DNA of 64,000 bases. Source: SLNP01 sp964568875 (GTDB lineage Bacteria > Bacteroidota > Bacteroidia > Bacteroidales > VadinHA17). The DNA lies in NCBI GenBank assembly GCA_964568875.1, contig CAZMSH010000015.1, positions 1-64,000 of the forward strand. The letters are read 5' to 3'. The notes below the pieces were generated by a model. It searched no databases, was not told where the DNA came from, and saw only the letters and a program-made list of their open reading frames with translations. Position numbers and translations under genes: made by a program. Shown in pieces: positions 55,037 through 64,000 of this stretch; the first letter of the stretch is position 1; each line of letters opens with the position of its first letter.

Positions 55037-56485
55037 CTACCCCACGCTTCCTTCGAGGCTTATCTGCAACAACTTCTGTGCTTCTACGGCAAACTCCATG
55101 GGCAGTTTGTTAATAACCTCCCTCGCATAGCCGTTTACTATCAACCCAATAGCATCCTCAGTCGAAATACCCCTCTGGTTGCAATAGAATATCTGGTCTT
55201 CTCCAATCTTGGAGGTAGTAGCCTCATGCTCTATTACAGCACTCTGGTTGTCGACCTCAATATATGGGAATGTGTGTGCCCCGCACCTGTCTCCAAGCAA
55301 CAAAGAATCACACTGTGAAAAGTTTCGAGCTCCTGATGCATTTTTCAGTACTTTAACCAGTCCGCGGTAACTGTTCTGGCTGACTCCGGCAGAAATCCCC
55401 TTTGACACTATGGTGCTTTTTGTATTCTTGCCTATGTGTATCATTTTTGTTCCGGTATCAGCCTGCTGGTGGTTATTTGTTACAGCTACCGAATAGAACT
55501 CCCCCACTGAGTTGTCACCGCGAAGGATACATGAGGGGTATTTCCAGGTAATGGCCGAGCCTGTCTCCACCTGTGTCCATGATATTTTCGAATTGTCGCC
55601 CCTGCAGATACCTCTCTTGGTAACAAAGTTGTAGATACCACCCCTGCCGTTTTTATCCCCGGGATACCAGTTCTGAACCGTTGAATACTTTACCTCGGCA
55701 TTTTTCTCTGATATGATCTCTACCACTGCAGCATGCAACTGGTTTTCATCCCTCATCGGTGCTGTACATCCCTCAAGATAGCTGACATAACTCTCTTCAT
55801 CAGCCACCAGCAGCGTTCTCTCAAACTGACCTGTATTGGCTGCATTTATCCTGAAGTATGTTGAAAGCTCCATAGGACAACGTACACCTTTCGGTATGTA
55901 GCAGAACGAACCATCGCTGAACACTGCCGAATTAAGAGCTGCAAAATAGTTGTCGGTGTATGGCACCACCGAACCGAGGTATCTCTTTACCAGATCGGGG
56001 TACTCCTTTACAGCCTCACTGAATGAGGAAAATATAATTCCCATTTCAGCAAGCGTCTCCCTGAATGTGGTAGCAACTGAAACACTGTCCATAACAGCAT
56101 CAACAGCCACTCCTGTAAGGCGTTTTTGCTCTTCCAGGGGTATACCGAGCTTGTCGAATGTCTTCTTCAGTTCAGGGTCAATTTCGTCAAGGCTGCCTGG
56201 CGTAATCTTTTGTCTCGGAGCAGAATAGTATATAATATCCTGATAATTGATCTCCGGTATCTTAAGATTTGCCCACCCGGGCATAGTCATCTTCTGCCAG
56301 TGCCTGAAAGCCTTCAGCCTGAACTCCAGAAGCCAGTCAGGCTCTCCCTTACGTTCAGAGATAAGCCTTACCACATCTTCATTTAGTCCCTTCGGTATCT
56401 GGTCTGCCTCAATATCGGTATAGAATCCGTACTTGTATTCGCCGGAGGTTACTTCATCGAGTATTTTGTCATTATCCTTTTCCAT
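55037..56485 (-). CDS. sufB: Fe-S scaffold subunit SufB
   Basis: 482-residue SufB, first gene of the suf operon. Conserved EGCTAP, YIPKGVRCPMELSTYFRIN and HEATTSKIGEDQIFYCNQRG are present. ATG 56485 is preferred over a TTG at 56512. Makes the scaffold with SufC and SufD where [4Fe-4S] clusters form. Transcribed from a promoter at 56578-56608, giving an untranslated leader of about 90 bases. Confidence 0.97.
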   Translation of the reverse strand: MEKDNDKILDEVTSGEYKYGFYTDIEADQIPKGLNEDVVRLISERKGEPDWLLEFRLKAFRHWQKMTMPGWANLKIPEINYQDIIYYSAPRQKITPGSLDEIDPELKKTFDKLGIPLEEQKRLTGVAVDAVMDSVSVATTFRETLAEMGIIFSSFSEAVKEYPDLVKRYLGSVVPYTDNYFAALNSAVFSDGSFCYIPKGVRCPMELSTYFRINAANTGQFERTLLVADEESYVSYLEGCTAPMRDENQLHAAVVEIISEKNAEVKYSTVQNWYPGDKNGRGGIYNFVTKRGICRGDNSKISWTQVETGSAITWKYPSCILRGDNSVGEFYSVAVTNNHQQADTGTKMIHIGKNTKSTIVSKGISAGVSQNSYRGLVKVLKNASGARNFSQCDSLLLGDRCGAHTFPYIEVDNQSAVIEHEATTSKIGEDQIFYCNQRGISTEDAIGLIVNGYAREVINKLPMEFAVEAQKLLQISLEGSVG

Positions 56486-56577
56486 ATCATCTTTATGATG
56501 AAACTTATCCAATTGTTAAACAAGCCAGCAGGGCAAATGTTGAACAGAATTGATTTAATCTAAATAAAAGAACCCGG

Positions 56578-56608
56578 CAAAATTAATCAATCCATGCGAT
56601 TAAGGCAA
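56578..56608 (-). promoter_or_regulatory. Promoter of the suf operon
   Basis: Minus strand ATTG, 20 bases, TAATTTTG: exact -7 and good -33 of the Bacteroidota consensus. No clear operator palindrome for an iron- or Fe-S-responsive regulator is seen next to it. Confidence 0.7.
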
Positions 56609-56795
56609 TAAAAGCGGATATAAATATCTTTTATTCAGAAGCAGAAAGATAACCGCTGAATATGGTCAGATGATGAAATGCTGACCGGAAAATCATTCTG
56701 GTCCGGGTTTTGTATTGTAACGTTGCTACGAGAGAAGTGTGAATAGCTTGATAAAAGATGGTATCTTTAAACTTTAAACCAAATACAGATGTCAT

Positions 56796-58406
56796 ATGAG
56801 ACCACTGATATTAATATCTCTGGCACTGGTCCTTAATGTTACAGCACTCCCGGGCCAGGGTAATTCAGAAAGAGATGTCAGGAGTGAGATAAAACATGTC
56901 ACACTCTATACCGACAGGGCACAGGTAAGCAGCGAGGCTGCAGTTTCCGTTCCGGCGGGCGAGACCATGCTGATGCTGAGGGGTCTGTCGCCGCATATAA
57001 TCCGTTCTTCAATACAGGTCAGCGGTGAAGGCAGATTTACCATAATGGGTGTTTCACATTCAAACAATTTTCTGGAGGCGACGGGTGAATCTCCGGAAGT
57101 GAAGGAACTGAAAGCAAGGATTGAGGCTCTCAACAGGAAGGTTGAAGATGAAAAAACCGCGATAGAGGTATTGCGTGAGAGAGAAAACTTCCTGGTTGCC
57201 AACAGGGTAATTACAGGCAGGGAAGGAACACTTACGGCTGAACAGTACAGGGCTATGCTTGAACTATATTCATCGAGTATCGATCAGGTAAGGACAACTG
57301 TACTTAAGAAGAACCGGCTGATACAGGAATACGAGCAGCAGCTGCGTGATCTGAACAACCAGTTAAACCAGAGTATGGGAAAGAAAAGGCTGCCAACAGG
57401 GGAAATAGCAGTGGCCGTATCGGCTCCGTCGACCGTCAGCGGGAAACTGATGGTCAGCTATGTGGTTACCAATGCCGGCTGGACTCCTTCTTACGATATA
57501 AGGGTCGATGACACCAACAAGCCGGTAGCTCTTGTCTACAAGGCAAATGTCTTTCAGAGTACCGGTAACGACTGGAAGGGTGTAAAGCTAAGCTTCACAA
57601 ATGCCTCACCCGCCGAACCGGGTGTGATACCCATGCTGAATACATGGTATCTCTCATTCTATCAGCCTCCTGAGATGCTTATAAGAGGCAAGGCTGCAGG
57701 AGTTGCTTCAAGGTCGCAGCCTGCTGCAGATAAAGCTGTTGAAGTAGAATATATGGCTTTGGCAGCTGAGGCTCCCGAGGTAGTAGTTACTCAGGGTACC
57801 ACTTCTGTTTCCTTTGATGTAACGGTTCCGTCAGATATATTATCAGACGGACGAACAAAGACCATAGAGATAGGCCGTACTACAACCAGCGCCTCATTCG
57901 TGAGGGAGTCGGTGCCAAAGCTTGATCCCAGGGTATACCTTACAGGAAGAATAGCGGATTGGGAAAAGCTTAATATTATCGGCGGAGAAGCCAACCTCTA
58001 CTTCGAAAACACTTTCGTGGGAAACAGCTGGCTCTCTCCCGCGCAGTTCGGAGATACCATGAAGATAGGCCTCGGTTCCGACAGAGGAATTACTGTCAAG
58101 CGGGAAAGGCAGGTTGAGACCACTGCACGGAGGCTCCTGGGGAACAACCGCATTGACACAAGATCGTTTGTAATTACGTTGAGGAACAACAAGAACGAAA
58201 CCGTCGCCATAAGAATAAATGATCAGATACCTGTTTCTACAAACAGCGAGATAACAGTTGAGGCAACTGAACTCACGGGTGGCAGGGTTGACAATGTCAG
58301 CGGACTGGTTACATGGGAGTTTGATCTTAAACCGCAGGAGAGCAGGGCCCTGGTACTGACATATACGGTAAGATATCCTAAAGACAAAGTGGTAATACTT
58401 GAGTGA
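56796..58406 (+). CDS. Secreted DUF4139 (mucoidy-inhibitor MuiA-like) protein
   Basis: 536 residues: signal peptide (LILISLALVLNVTALPGQ), a DUF4140-like N-terminal beta domain (ITLYTDRAQV-type sequence at about 35-100), a coiled coil at about 100-195 (ELKARIEALNRKVEDEKTAI, then KKNRLIQEYEQQL), and a C-terminal DUF4139 domain (VSYVVTNAGWTPSYDIRVD, ALVYKANVFQSTGNDWKGVK). Relatives are called mucoidy inhibitor A, but the biochemical function is unknown. The gene overlaps or nearly touches the ThiL-like gene, so the two are probably cotranscribed. Confidence 0.88.
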   Translation: MRPLILISLALVLNVTALPGQGNSERDVRSEIKHVTLYTDRAQVSSEAAVSVPAGETMLMLRGLSPHIIRSSIQVSGEGRFTIMGVSHSNNFLEATGESPEVKELKARIEALNRKVEDEKTAIEVLRERENFLVANRVITGREGTLTAEQYRAMLELYSSSIDQVRTTVLKKNRLIQEYEQQLRDLNNQLNQSMGKKRLPTGEIAVAVSAPSTVSGKLMVSYVVTNAGWTPSYDIRVDDTNKPVALVYKANVFQSTGNDWKGVKLSFTNASPAEPGVIPMLNTWYLSFYQPPEMLIRGKAAGVASRSQPAADKAVEVEYMALAAEAPEVVVTQGTTSVSFDVTVPSDILSDGRTKTIEIGRTTTSASFVRESVPKLDPRVYLTGRIADWEKLNIIGGEANLYFENTFVGNSWLSPAQFGDTMKIGLGSDRGITVKRERQVETTARRLLGNNRIDTRSFVITLRNNKNETVAIRINDQIPVSTNSEITVEATELTGGRVDNVSGLVTWEFDLKPQESRALVLTYTVRYPKDKVVILE

Positions 58407-58414
58407 TCAGGAAG

Positions 58415-59434
58415 ATGACAAAAGACAACGAAAAGGAACAGGAAGAAAGGGGGCTGGGCAGGTATGATCTATTCGAGCATATTACCAGAAAGACCGGACT
58501 GAAAAGAGAGGAGACGGCATTCGGAACTTCAACGGTTCAAGGTGGAGAAGATATGCTTATCAGCCATGAGATTATGCTTGAGGGTATCGATTTCAGCCTT
58601 GTCTATTTTCCATTGAAGCATCTGGGCTACAAGCTTGTTATCAGGACAATTGCAGGGATATTTGCATCAGGAGGAAAGCCGGAAGGGCTGCGATTTGCTG
58701 TGGGTATGAGCTCGAGATTCGGCAAGGCGGAAACAGAGGATCTGATCGAAGGTATTATGATGGCAACGGAAAGATATGGGGCTGTGATAAGACATTTCGA
58801 TTTCATAACTTCTTTGACCGGGCTGACCCTTTCATGCACTGCCTGGGGGCACAGGGAAGATAATGGAGCAGAGAGGCCGGTGCCGGCAGTCAATGACCTG
58901 ATATGTGTAACAGGTGATCTGGGTGCGGCATTTACAGGACTGCAGGTACTTGAGAGAGAGCGAAGGATTTTCAGCGATGGAGCGGGAGAACAACCCGACC
59001 TTTCAGATTATGAATACACCATTGGCAGGCAGCTGAAACCCGAATTAAGGAGTGACCTGATTCACGATCTGTCAGCAAAAGGTGTCACTCCTTCTGCTGT
59101 GACGGTGGTACGGGAGGGTCTGGCCACTGAACTTATGGGTCTTTGCAGGGAGAAAGGCCTGGGTTGCCGCCTTTATTATGACAAGATTCCAATTGACCAG
59201 GCAACACACAGAAATGCCTCGGAAATGAACTACGACCCTGTTGTTGCTGCAATGAACGGGGGTGATGACTTTGAATTCCTGATGCTGATACCTGTAAGCC
59301 AGGTCAAAAGTGTCAGTGATACTAAGGGTCTCACTATGATAGGGTATCTTACCGACAGCTCGGAAGGGTGCCTCCTTGTTACCCCCGATGATGCCATTGT
59401 TGAGCTCAGAGCACAGGGATGGAGGCTACCTTGA
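58415..59434 (+). CDS. ThiL-like (PurM/AIR-synthase fold) protein with degenerate active site
   Basis: 339 residues, clearly of the thiamine-phosphate kinase family: LEGIDFSLVYFPLKHLGYK, SSRFGKAETEDLIEGI, TGDLGAAFTGLQVLERE and MNGGDDFEFLMLIP align end to end with Bacteroidota ThiL as I remember it. The catalytic motifs are not kept: GDDAA is TSTVQ (38-42), TTD is SHE (50-52), the NLSD Asp is lost (RTIAG, 77-81), GGDT is replaced by RHFDF (126-130), and SDGL is REGL. Thiamine-phosphate kinase activity is therefore unlikely. ATG 58415 is used; a GTG at 58403 overlaps the MuiA-like gene by 4 bases. Convergent with lpxA, overlapping by 9 bases. Confidence 0.85.
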   Translation: MTKDNEKEQEERGLGRYDLFEHITRKTGLKREETAFGTSTVQGGEDMLISHEIMLEGIDFSLVYFPLKHLGYKLVIRTIAGIFASGGKPEGLRFAVGMSSRFGKAETEDLIEGIMMATERYGAVIRHFDFITSLTGLTLSCTAWGHREDNGAERPVPAVNDLICVTGDLGAAFTGLQVLERERRIFSDGAGEQPDLSDYEYTIGRQLKPELRSDLIHDLSAKGVTPSAVTVVREGLATELMGLCREKGLGCRLYYDKIPIDQATHRNASEMNYDPVVAAMNGGDDFEFLMLIPVSQVKSVSDTKGLTMIGYLTDSSEGCLLVTPDDAIVELRAQGWRLP

Positions 59435-60199
59435 CCTTATTATTCCCCTTTTGGAGTCCTTTACGAAACCAATAATATAATCACGTTCTGGGGTCTGCTC
59501 TATTTCACTTTCAATAAATGCCAGAGCCTGAGAAGTGTTCATGCCATTTTTATACAGAGCCCGATAAACTTTCTCTATCTGGTCCATCTTCTCCTTGGTG
59601 AAACCACGCCTTGTAAGTCCTACGGTATTTATTCCCATATACGACAGCGGATCGCGGTCGGCCATGATATATGGCGGGACATCCATCCTCACCTTCGACC
59701 CGCCACCAATTATTACATGTCCGCCGATATGAACGAACTGATGAACTACGGTGCCCCCTCCCAGGATAGCCCAGTCATCGACATGCACCTCGCCTGCAAG
59801 GCCCGTGTAACCCACCAGAACACAGTTGTTGCCGATAACACAATCGTGGGCCACATGAACATAAGACATTAAAAGACAATTATCTCCCACCACTGTCTTG
59901 CCAAATGACGCGGTACCTCTGTTTATGGTGACACACTCACGCACCGTCGTATTGTCACCGATTACGGCGACAGTATCTTCACCCCTGAACTTGAGATCCT
60001 GTGGTATTGCCGAAATTACCGCTCCCGGAAATATCCTGCAGTTCTTTCCGATTCTGGCACCTTCCATAATTACTGCTCCCGGACCAATCCAGGTGCCGTC
60101 GCCTATTTCAGTATTTCCATATATATAGGCGAATGCGTCAACAGTTACATTTTCACCCAGACGGGCATGCGGATCGACATAAGATTGTGAAGAGATCAT
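59426..60199 (-). CDS. lpxA: UDP-N-acetylglucosamine acyltransferase LpxA
   Basis: First committed acyl transfer of lipid A synthesis, 257 residues. Left-handed beta-helix hexapeptide repeats fill the first about 190 residues, with the catalytic His region YVHVAHDCVIGNNCVLVG, and the helical C-terminus is typical (RRGFTKEKMDQIEKVYRALY). Last gene of the lpx operon, 5 bases after lpxC-fabZ. Confidence 0.97.
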   Translation of the reverse strand: MISSQSYVDPHARLGENVTVDAFAYIYGNTEIGDGTWIGPGAVIMEGARIGKNCRIFPGAVISAIPQDLKFRGEDTVAVIGDNTTVRECVTINRGTASFGKTVVGDNCLLMSYVHVAHDCVIGNNCVLVGYTGLAGEVHVDDWAILGGGTVVHQFVHIGGHVIIGGGSKVRMDVPPYIMADRDPLSYMGINTVGLTRRGFTKEKMDQIEKVYRALYKNGMNTSQALAFIESEIEQTPERDYIIGFVKDSKRGIIRSR

Positions 60200-60204
60200 T
60201 GATA

Positions 60205-61599
60205 TTATCTGTTTTTTACTATTTGAGCAGTCAGCTCTCCCTCGGCAACCAGTTTGCCACCGGTGAAAGCCTGGCCGTACATCTGAACTATTCCCCTTCG
60301 CATCGGTTCTGTCATTTCAAGTTTAAACAGCACCGTGTCGCCGGGTATCACTTTCTGCTTGAATTTAACTTTATCAATTTTAAGAAAATAGGTTGAATAT
60401 TTTTCCGGTTCCTCTACTGTTTTAAGCACCAGAATCCCACCTGTCTGGGCCATGGCCTCAACCAGAAGCACACCTGGCATTACCGGTTCGTCGGGGAAGT
60501 GGCCCTGAAAAAAGAACTCATTGAAGGTAATGTTTTTCAATCCCACCGTCATGGTATCATCAAGATGTATAATCTTGTCTATCAACAGGAAAGGATATCT
60601 GTGAGGAAGAAGCCGCTTTATATCTTCAACTGTCATCACGGGAGGTGCAAGCGGGTCATACACCGGAATATCCTTTTTCATTCCGGCTTTCTTGATCTCC
60701 TGCCTGATCAGCTTCGCCAGCCTGGTATTAGCGAAATGTCCGGGCCTTGTTGCCACAACCTTCCCCTTTATCGGCTGACCAACAAGTGCAAGATCACCAA
60801 CAATATCCAGAAGCTTATGACGTGCCGGTTCATTTGCGAAACGCAGTTCGGTATTATTGAGGATTCCGGCCTTGTGATTTGTGATTCCGGGCTTGTTGAA
60901 GAGCTTTGCAATGCGGTCAATCTCCTCCTGAGGAACCTCTTTCTCAAGTATTACTATCGCATTGTCGAGATCGCCTCCTTTTATCAAACCCATCTTGAAA
61001 AGAGGCTCAAGCTCATGAAAGAATACAAAGGTGCGGCTCGAGCTTATCTCATCCTCAAAGTCATCAATAGAATCGAGTATTGCATACTGGTTGCCCAATA
61101 TTCTGCTGTTATAATCTATCAGTACATTAATGCTGAAATGATCATCAGGGTATATTATCAGGTCTACTCCATGCTCCTCATCAGAGAATGTGATCTTCTC
61201 CCTTATGGCATAGTAATTTCTGTCAGCATTCTGCTCAACAACACCTGCCTGATTGATTGCATTCACAAACATGGCCGAACTGCCCTTCATAATAGGAGCC
61301 TCGGGCCCGTCAATTTCGATAATTGCATTGTCAACCCTTTTTCCGTTGAAAGCAGCCAGAATATGCTCTATAGTAGCAACTGAGGCCCCGTTCTCAACCA
61401 GGGTCGTGCCTCTCGATGTATCGGTAACATTATCGGCTATCGCATTTATCCACGGCTTACCGGGCAAATCCACCCTGCAGAACTTATACCCATGATTAAC
61501 CGGAGCAGGCTTGAAAGTCACCTTCACATCCACTCCTGAATGAAGCCCTTTACCAATAAGGCTAACCTCTCCTGCCAGGGTCCGCTGTTTTTCTGTCAT
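60205..61599 (-). CDS. lpxC-fabZ: Fused LpxC deacetylase / FabZ dehydratase
   Basis: 464-residue bifunctional protein, a fusion characteristic of Bacteroidota. Residues 1 to about 310 are the zinc-dependent UDP-3-O-acyl-GlcNAc deacetylase LpxC (SLIGKGLHSG, EHILAAFNGKRVDNA, ARHKLLDIVGDLALVG). About 318 onward is the 3-hydroxyacyl-ACP dehydratase FabZ (LLPHRYPFLLIDK, FQGHFPDEPVMPGVLLVEAM with catalytic His and Glu). Joining them links lipid A and phospholipid synthesis, which share the hydroxyacyl-ACP pool. Confidence 0.98.
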   Translation of the reverse strand: MTEKQRTLAGEVSLIGKGLHSGVDVKVTFKPAPVNHGYKFCRVDLPGKPWINAIADNVTDTSRGTTLVENGASVATIEHILAAFNGKRVDNAIIEIDGPEAPIMKGSSAMFVNAINQAGVVEQNADRNYYAIREKITFSDEEHGVDLIIYPDDHFSINVLIDYNSRILGNQYAILDSIDDFEDEISSSRTFVFFHELEPLFKMGLIKGGDLDNAIVILEKEVPQEEIDRIAKLFNKPGITNHKAGILNNTELRFANEPARHKLLDIVGDLALVGQPIKGKVVATRPGHFANTRLAKLIRQEIKKAGMKKDIPVYDPLAPPVMTVEDIKRLLPHRYPFLLIDKIIHLDDTMTVGLKNITFNEFFFQGHFPDEPVMPGVLLVEAMAQTGGILVLKTVEEPEKYSTYFLKIDKVKFKQKVIPGDTVLFKLEMTEPMRRGIVQMYGQAFTGGKLVAEGELTAQIVKNR

Positions 61600-61717
61600 C
61601 TTACCTCATTCTATTTACTGAATGGCACAAAAGAAATAATTTTTTTTCGAACCACATAACTAAATGCCACCTAACATGGTTTATTTCAACAGTTTTCTTT
61701 TAGACTGCCAGTAATAA

Positions 61718-62755
61718 TTATTGATTATCAGACTCTTTTAAGTACTTCTCAAATTTTTCCACGGCAGCCTTTATCTCGGGCAGTTTCCTGAATACGACCC
61801 ACGACTTCATAAAACTATGGTAATCCATAGCAGGAGAACCCAACAGTGTAGTATTCTGATTTTTAACCTGACCGGCTATCCCCGCCTGTGCACCTATCCT
61901 TGTGCCATCGGCAACAGCGATGTGTCCCATTATTCCAACCTGCCCGGCAAACATACAATTCTTACCGATACGAGTAGACCCTGCAATTCCTGTCTGTCCT
62001 GCCATAACACTGTTTTCTCCAACCTCTACATTATGGCCTATCTGTATCAGGTTGTCAAGCTTGACGCCCTTTCTTATAATGGTGGAACCAAGGGTTGCCC
62101 TGTCGATGCATGTATTGGCTCCAATCTCAACATTGTCTTCAATAATCACGTTGCCTATCTGTGGAATTTTCATAAACTCCGTCTCTGACTGTGGTGCAAA
62201 GCCAAATCCGTCAGCACCTATGACACTTCCGGCATGTATTGTGCAATTATTACCGATGATACACTCGTGATAGACTTTTACACCGTAAAACAACTTGCAT
62301 CCATCGCCCAGTTTTGAACTATCACCGACGCTGACATGGCTGTAGATTCTGCAGTTATCACCAACTGTTACATTTTCACCGATATAGACGTAAGGACCAA
62401 TGTAAACATCCTTGCCGATGTTTGCCGACTCCTCAATCACAGCTGTCTTGTGTATGCCCCTCTTGACAGGTTTAGACTGTTCATAAAGCGTTAGCAGAGA
62501 TGCAAAAGCTTTGTAGGAATCCTTAACTTTCACTATTGTTGCCTTTAACGGGGAAGATGGCGTAAAATCTTCATTGACCAGTACTATTGATGAGCCAGTG
62601 GTATAGATATACTGCTCATATTTCGGATTGGCAAGGAAAGAGAGAGCTCCTTCAAAACCCTCTTCAATTCTGGCAATGGTATTAACCTTTACTCCCGGGT
62701 CACCTGTCACGGTACCTCCAAGGTAATCAGCTATCATTCCTGCAGTAAACTCCAT
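61718..62755 (-). CDS. lpxD: UDP-3-O-acylglucosamine N-acyltransferase LpxD
   Basis: Third acyl step of lipid A synthesis, 345 residues. The N-terminal uridine-binding domain (about 1-100) is followed by hexapeptide repeats (IGKDVYIGPYVYIGENVTVG) and the catalytic-His region NLIQIGHNVEVGENSVMAGQ. The 118 bases before lpxC contain nothing notable. Twelve bases separate it from the HD gene upstream. Confidence 0.97.
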   Translation of the reverse strand: MEFTAGMIADYLGGTVTGDPGVKVNTIARIEEGFEGALSFLANPKYEQYIYTTGSSIVLVNEDFTPSSPLKATIVKVKDSYKAFASLLTLYEQSKPVKRGIHKTAVIEESANIGKDVYIGPYVYIGENVTVGDNCRIYSHVSVGDSSKLGDGCKLFYGVKVYHECIIGNNCTIHAGSVIGADGFGFAPQSETEFMKIPQIGNVIIEDNVEIGANTCIDRATLGSTIIRKGVKLDNLIQIGHNVEVGENSVMAGQTGIAGSTRIGKNCMFAGQVGIMGHIAVADGTRIGAQAGIAGQVKNQNTTLLGSPAMDYHSFMKSWVVFRKLPEIKAAVEKFEKYLKESDNQ

Positions 62756-62767
62756 CGGTTGTGCTTT

Positions 62768-64000
62768 TTAATCTGTCAGACGTAAATTTTTCGGGTAGCA
62801 AAGAAAGTATTTAATCCTGTCTTGTGAAAGCAAATTGTGGGTAAAAATGTCAGACACCTCCGAAATATCGCGGATTCCTTCTCTCTTCATATTGATACCA
62901 ATAGGCCCATGTTCAGGAGCATAAGTCCGGTTAGAGACCTCACCGGTAAAAACGAAATAACCGGCCAGGTCAGGTCCGGAATGCAGCAAATTCCCTGCCA
63001 TTTTTCTCAGCTCAGCAACCCTGTTTTCATCAAAAGGTTCACTGCTTAACTCAACGGCAGGCAGTCTCCTCAAAAGCAGTCCCGACGAAAGCAATGAAAG
63101 AGTTCTGTCAGGGTGATCCATCCATACCTTTGCACACTGAAATATCTCATTATCATCAAGCATGATAAAGTTCTTCAGTACCTCATCCCTGTATGAACTG
63201 CCACCGGCAGCAATCATCTCAGCCGAAATATTATCAGTAAGGAAGAATTCAAGCCAGCTATTAACATTCAGTTCTTCTCCTGACAGGCTTAATTCTCTCG
63301 CCCTTCTTATCATTCCGGCCAGGGTTTGTTCAGCTGCAATAACAGTTTTGTGCATATATACCTGCCAGTACATCATCCGTCTGGCAATCAGAAACTTTTC
63401 GAGCGAGTATATTCCCTTCTCATCTATTACGAGCCTGTCGTCGGCAACATTCAGCATCTTGATAATCCTGTCTGAACTGACCGAACCTTCAATAACCCCG
63501 GTAAAGAAACTGTCACGTGTAAGGTAGTCAAGCCGGTCCATATCAGTCTGGCCAGCTATCAGACTATGCATAAACTTCCTGGAATAACTGTTGGTGAAAA
63601 TCTCTGTTGCCATGCCAAGCCTGCCGTCATAATGTTCATTAAGAGTCTCGAGAATATAGGAGGAAATGATTTCATGATTAAGACCATCAGTGATTGAGAA
63701 TTCAAGCGCATGAGAAAAAGGACCATGTCCTGCATCATGAAGCAGTATGGCCGCGTACAGGGCTTCCTCTTCTTCATGCGATATTTCAACTCCCTTTGCC
63801 CGCAGAGTATTTACTGCCGTCGACATCAGGTGTAGTGACCCCAGGCTGTGCTGAAAACGGCTGTGATTGGCTCCCGGATAGACATAATTTGTCAGGCCCA
63901 GCTGCCTGATACGCCTTAATCTCTGAAGCCACACGCTTTCAACAAGCTCAAAAATGAATCCTGACGGGATATCGATGAAACCGTATACCGGATCGTTGAT
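62768..64000 (-). CDS. HD-domain phosphohydrolase, 5' end outside the window
   Basis: The frame is open at the window end, with at least 400 residues visible. YPGANHSRFQHSLGSLHLM and ILLHDAGHGPFSHALE (HD metal site) place it in the SAMHD1/dGTPase-like HD family, usually annotated as HD-domain or dNTP triphosphohydrolase. The substrate is not readable. The sequence at the edge (NDPVYGFIDIPSG) is typical of the N-terminus, so only about ten to twenty residues are missing. First visible gene of the lpx operon. Confidence 0.92.
   Translation of the reverse strand: MNDPVYGFIDIPSGFIFELVESVWLQRLRRIRQLGLTNYVYPGANHSRFQHSLGSLHLMSTAVNTLRAKGVEISHEEEEALYAAILLHDAGHGPFSHALEFSITDGLNHEIISSYILETLNEHYDGRLGMATEIFTNSYSRKFMHSLIAGQTDMDRLDYLTRDSFFTGVIEGSVSSDRIIKMLNVADDRLVIDEKGIYSLEKFLIARRMMYWQVYMHKTVIAAEQTLAGMIRRARELSLSGEELNVNSWLEFFLTDNISAEMIAAGGSSYRDEVLKNFIMLDDNEIFQCAKVWMDHPDRTLSLLSSGLLLRRLPAVELSSEPFDENRVAELRKMAGNLLHSGPDLAGYFVFTGEVSNRTYAPEHGPIGINMKREGIRDISEVSDIFTHNLLSQDRIKYFLCYPKNLRLTD

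Noticed and set aside
60499..61383. 294-codon plus-strand frame
   Set aside because: Antisense shadow of lpxC-fabZ; the lpxC-fabZ frame has complete motifs and this one has none.

Overview
The window is a chromosomal stretch of a Bacteroidota bacterium, most likely an anaerobic or facultative member of the Bacteroidales/Marinilabiliales. This rests on gene content rather than any rRNA. It carries a SusC/RagA-type TonB receptor, two secreted proteins ending in type IX secretion (T9SS) sorting domains, an LpxC-FabZ fusion, an RprX/RprY-type two-component pair, DUF3078 and GSCFA proteins, and promoters of the Bacteroidota form TTG-N19/20-TAnnTTTG. Two runs of exactly 100 N (2833-2932, 28409-28508) mark scaffold gaps, so this is a draft assembly. 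Genes are dense and mostly housekeeping. I see no phage, insertion sequence, CRISPR array or rRNA.

Region by region: 1-2.8 kb, a SusC-like receptor on the minus strand, split by an in-frame TGA and cut by the window edge. 2.9-10.1 kb (+), tadA (5' end in the gap), a small membrane protein, then two glutamate dehydrogenases with different coenzyme-site signatures flanking dprA, followed by tatD and ansA. 10.3-12.8 kb (+), tRNA-Ser(GGA) and an ExbB-membrane protein-ExbD-ExbD energy-transducing operon. 13-15.5 kb (+), a secreted M6 metalloprotease. 15.5-21.1 kb (-), a seven-gene mnhABCDEFG (Mrp) cation/proton antiporter operon, read behind tRNA-Arg(CCG). 21.4-25.9 kb, leuS, an M23 peptidase and purN. 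26-28.6 kb (+), acpP-fabF-rnc plus a gap-broken gene, controlled from an intergenic region holding a perfect 17-bp palindrome. 28.9-31.1 kb (+), rprX/rprY-like pair. 31.3-40 kb (-), lepA, a MATE exporter, groES-groEL, and a sigma-54 activator-lptE-TPR-like protein-secG operon.

40-49.8 kb is the most accessory part: a tiny T9SS-tail protein, a MerR regulator with decayed B12-binding motifs, a TonB receptor with a DUF2271-like lipoprotein, GSCFA and lipase-like genes, an orphan sigma factor, an unusual lipoprotein with a C-terminal membrane anchor, and a DUF3078 outer-membrane protein. 49.9-56.5 kb (-) is a complete SUF iron-sulfur operon (sufBCDSE-sufT) ending in queG, with heptanucleotide tandem repeats between sufB and sufC. 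56.8-59.4 kb (+) holds a DUF4139/MuiA-like secreted protein and a ThiL-like protein whose catalytic motifs are nearly all replaced. 59.4-64 kb (-) is the lipid A operon: HD phosphohydrolase-lpxD-lpxC/fabZ-lpxA.

Together the genes cover envelope biogenesis (lpx genes, lptE, secG, T9SS cargo, TonB energisation), ion homeostasis (Mnh), nitrogen assimilation and catabolism (two GDHs, asparaginase), Fe-S cluster assembly with a dependent enzyme, and fatty-acid synthesis. No complete unknown defence or biosynthetic system is visible. The best leads are the ThiL-like apparent pseudoenzyme paired with a MuiA-like protein, the acpP/purN palindrome, the B12-motif-deficient MerR protein with its upstream dyad, and the heptamer repeat inside the suf operon.
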